Shown piece after piece: positions 7,176 to 9,574 of a DNA stretch of 9,574 nt. The stretch is taken from the NCBI GenBank assembly GCA_017694765.1, contig JADIML010000088.1, positions 1 through 9,574 on the forward strand, written 5' to 3'. The notes beneath the pieces were generated by a model. That model saw only the letters and a list, made by a program, of their open reading frames with translations, was not told where the DNA came from and made no database searches. Made by a program: the position numbers and the translations under genes. The DNA comes from Candidatus Scybalomonas excrementavium. Lineage in GTDB: Bacteria > Bacillota > Clostridia > Lachnospirales > Lachnospiraceae. Positions within the stretch are counted from its first letter, which is position 1. Each line of letters opens with the position of its first letter.

Positions 7176-9574
7176 ATGGACGAGAGTACAATCTTCGATA
7201 AAGTTCAAGATGTCGATCTTGTAGAGAAAATGGAAAAATCCTATATCGACTATGCTATGAGCGTTATCGCAGCTAGAGCTTTACCAGATGTTAGAGATGG
7301 TTTAAAGCCAGTGCAAAGAAGAATTTTATATGCAATGATTGAGCTGAATAATGGACCAGATAAGCCACATCGTAAGTGTGCCCGTATCGTAGGGGATACG
7401 ATGGGTAAATATCACCCTCATGGTGACAGTTCTATTTATGAAGCATTAGTAAAACTTGCACAAGAATGGTCAACAAGATATCCTTTAATCGATGGACATG
7501 GAAACTTTGGATCTGTCGATGGGGATGGAGCAGCCGCAATGCGTTATACAGAGGCAAGATTAAGTAAGATTTCTATGGAAATGCTTGCCGATATTAATAA
7601 AAACACAGTGGATTTTGTTCCAAACTTTGATGAATCAGAGAAAGAACCAAAAGTTCTTCCAGCTAGATATCCAAATCTTTTAGTAAATGGTACTTCTGGT
7701 ATTGCAGTAGGTATGGCTACTAACATTCCTCCTCATAATCTAAATGAAACGATAGATGCAGTTGTAAAATTAATCGATAATCGAGTTTTAGAAGATCGAG
7801 ATACAGAAATCGAAGAACTCTTACAAATTGTAAAAGGGCCAGATTTCCCAACAGGAGCTACAATTCTTGGTAGAAGAGGAATCGAAGAAGCATACCGTAC
7901 TGGTAGAGGAAAAATTAAAGTACGTGCAGTCACAGATATTGAACCAATGAATTCTGGAAAGCAGAGAATTGTTGTAACAGAATTACCATACATGGTAAAT
8001 AAGGCGAAATTAATTGAAAAAATTGCAAGCCTTGTAAAAGAGAAAAAGATCGAAGGAATCTCAGAACTTCGTGATGAATCCGATAGAAATGGTATGCGAA
8101 TTTGTATTGAGCTGAAAAAAGATGTCAATGCCAATGTCTTATTAAATCAGCTTTATAAACATACACAAATGCAAGATACATTTGGGGTAAATACACTTGC
8201 CCTTGTCAATGGAGAACCAAAGGTATTAAATCTCCATGACATGCTTTACTATTACTTAGAGCATCAAAAAGAAGTTGTTACACGAAGAACACAATATGAA
8301 TTAAATAAAGCAAAAGAAAGAGCTCACATTTTAGAAGGTCTTTTAAAGGCGCTTGATCACATTGATGAAGTGATCCAAATCATTCGTTCTTCTAAAAATG
8401 TAGCAGAAGCCAAAGGAAGTTTAATCGAACGTTTTGGTTTATCTGATGCACAATCACAAGCTATCGTTGATATGCGATTAAAAGCATTAACAGGATTAGA
8501 GCGTGATAGACTTGAAAATGAATATCGCGAATTAATGGCAAGAATTGCAGAGTTAGAAGCCATTCTTGCTGATGAAAAACAATTATTACGCGTAATTCGT
8601 GAAGAAATTCTTATTATCAAAGAAAAATTTGGCGATGAACGAAGAACAGCCATTGGATTCGATGATGAAGAATTAACGATAGAAGATTTAATTCCACAAG
8701 AAGATACTGTAATCGCTATGACAAAACTCGGTTACATTAAGAGAATGACAATTGATAACTTCAAGAGTCAAAATCGTGGTGGTAAAGGAATTAAAGGAAT
8801 GCAAACGATCGATGAAGATTTCATCGAAGAATTATTTATGACGACGACACATCACTATATTATGTTCTTTACAAATTTAGGACGTGTTTATCGTTTAAAA
8901 GGATATGAAATTCCAGAATCTAGCCGTACAGCAAGAGGAACAGCGATTGTAAACCTATTACAACTTCAGCCAAATGAAAGAATTACGGCGGTTATTCCGA
9001 TTGCTCAATATGATGAAGGCAATTTCTTATTTATGGCTACAAAAAATGGTACGGTTAAGAAAACTTCAATTCAAGAATACGAAAATATTCGTAAATCAGG
9101 TTTAATTGCGATTCATTTACGAGAAGGCGATGAACTAATTGAAGTAAAAACAACAGATAATACAAAAGATATTCTTCTCGTTACAAAACTTGGACAATGT
9201 ATCCGTTTTGCTGAAACAGATGTAAGAGAAACAGGACGTGCTTCTATGGGTGTTATTGGTATGAACTTAGCAGAAGGCGATGAAATTATCGGTATGCAGC
9301 TAAATACCCAAGGAGAGCATTTATTAATTGTATCAGAATATGGAATGGGTAAACGTACTAGCATGGAAGAGTTTTCTGTACAACGCCGTGGTGGTAAAGG
9401 GGTAAAATGTTACCGTATCATGGAAAAGACAGGAAATGTAGTTGGTGTAAAAGCTGTAAATCCTAATAATGAAGTGATGTTAATTACAACACAAGGTATT
9501 GTAATTAGACTTCAAGTAAATGATATTTCCGAACTTGGAAGAATTACATCAGGTGTAAAACTCATCAATATGAG
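7176..9574 (+). CDS. gyrA: DNA gyrase subunit A, 3'-truncated by the window edge
   Basis: This is the breakage-reunion subunit of gyrase, 799 codons visible with no internal stop; the last residues [11 protein letters not shown] match the region near the normal C-terminus, so probably only a few dozen are missing. The catalytic tyrosine is Y124 in AAMRYTE. The quinolone region reads [12 protein letters not shown] (78-89), with Ser at the E. coli S83 position (S85) and Glu at the D87 position (E89), which looks like a susceptible wild type. The winged-helix, tower and coiled-coil parts follow, then the C-terminal beta-pinwheel. Its first blade has QNRGGKG (532-538) and a later blade has QRRGGKG (736-742). 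ATG at 7176 follows gyrB by 9 bp, with AGGAGG (7165-7170) overlapping the gyrB stop. Confidence 0.99.
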   Translation, partial: MDESTIFDKVQDVDLVEKMEKSYIDYAMSVIAARALPDVRDGLKPVQRRILYAMIELNNGPDKPHRKCARIVGDTMGKYHPHGDSSIYEALVKLAQEWSTRYPLIDGHGNFGSVDGDGAAAMRYTEARLSKISMEMLADINKNTVDFVPNFDESEKEPKVLPARYPNLLVNGTSGIAVGMATNIPPHNLNETIDAVVKLIDNRVLEDRDTEIEELLQIVKGPDFPTGATILGRRGIEEAYRTGRGKIKVRAVTDIEPMNSGKQRIVVTELPYMVNKAKLIEKIASLVKEKKIEGISELRDESDRNGMRICIELKKDVNANVLLNQLYKHTQMQDTFGVNTLALVNGEPKVLNLHDMLYYYLEHQKEVVTRRTQYELNKAKERAHILEGLLKALDHIDEVIQIIRSSKNVAEAKGSLIERFGLSDAQSQAIVDMRLKALTGLERDRLENEYRELMARIAELEAILADEKQLLRVIREEILIIKEKFGDERRTAIGFDDEELTIEDLIPQEDTVIAMTKLGYIKRMTIDNFKSQNRGGKGIKGMQTIDEDFIEELFMTTTHHYIMFFTNLGRVYRLKGYEIPESSRTARGTAIVNLLQLQPNERITAVIPIAQYDEGNFLFMATKNGTVKKTSIQEYENIRKSGLIAIHLREGDELIEVKTTDNTKDILLVTKLGQCIRFAETDVRETGRASMGVIGMNLAEGDEIIGMQLNTQGEHLLIVSEYGMGKRTSMEEFSVQRRGGKGVKCYRIMEKTGNVVGVKAVNPNNEVMLITTQGIVIRLQVNDISELGRITSGVKLINM

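Noticed and set aside
7407..7442. Possible quinolone-resistance change in GyrA
   Set aside because: Ser is kept at the key position (S85) and Glu at residue 89 is a normal Gram-positive residue, so nothing indicates resistance.
7733..8134. 133-residue minus-strand open frame inside gyrA
   Set aside because: It is antisense to conserved gyrA sequence, rich in S/I/F, with no domain and no independent ribosome-binding context. The other minus-strand frames in gyrA were rejected for the same reason.

Overview
The window looks like the replication origin and the dnaA/gyrase operon of a low-GC member of the Bacillota. The gene order rnpA-rpmH // oriC // dnaA-dnaN-yaaA-recF-gyrB-gyrA is the classic Gram-positive origin arrangement. 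The A+T-rich codon use, the TTATCCACA DnaA boxes, the DnaA and L34 sequences, the RHR variant of the RnpA signature, and recF lying directly before gyrB with no remB/yaaB between them suggest class Clostridia, probably a Lachnospirales-like anaerobe. The lineage is an inference from general knowledge, not from a search. No mobile element, tRNA, rRNA or CRISPR array is visible.

Left arm (1-816, minus strand): a strong sigma-A-type promoter (788-816) reads leftward into rpmH (ribosomal protein L34), rnpA (RNase P protein) and the first codons of yidD (membrane-insertion helper), which overlaps the end of rnpA and runs off the window. rpmH has only 44 codons. An intrinsic-terminator-like hairpin begins inside its stop codon, so it could reduce read-through into rnpA. 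A further stem-loop lies in the rpmH leader.

Origin, upstream half (about 840-1169): an A+T-rich, strongly pyrimidine-biased gene-free stretch with four TTATNCACA DnaA boxes plus degenerate ones, followed by the likely dnaA promoter. A degenerate box sits inside that promoter.

dnaA (1170-2534) is complete. Its stop codon is embedded in a 10-bp hairpin followed at a distance by a T run.

Origin, downstream half (2535-2810): five more TTATNCACA boxes, two copies of a G+C-rich 17-mer at a 20-bp period, a DnaA-trio array (CTACTACTATGACTACGA), and an A/T tract that is the probable unwinding element. The last box lies between the ribosome-binding site and the start codon of dnaN. The origin is therefore bipartite like that of Bacillus subtilis, with the melting site placed between dnaA and dnaN.

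Right arm (2811-9574, plus strand): dnaN (beta clamp), yaaA (S4-domain protein), recF (gap repair), gyrB and gyrA (gyrase) follow with gaps of 9 to 14 bp, consistent with one operon. In the two gyrase gene starts the AGGAGG ribosome-binding site overlaps the previous stop codon. gyrA is open to the window edge with 799 codons and probably lacks only its last few dozen. Together the genes initiate replication (DnaA), make it processive (DnaN), repair gaps (RecF) and manage topology (GyrAB). All genes read away from the origin, in the direction of fork movement.
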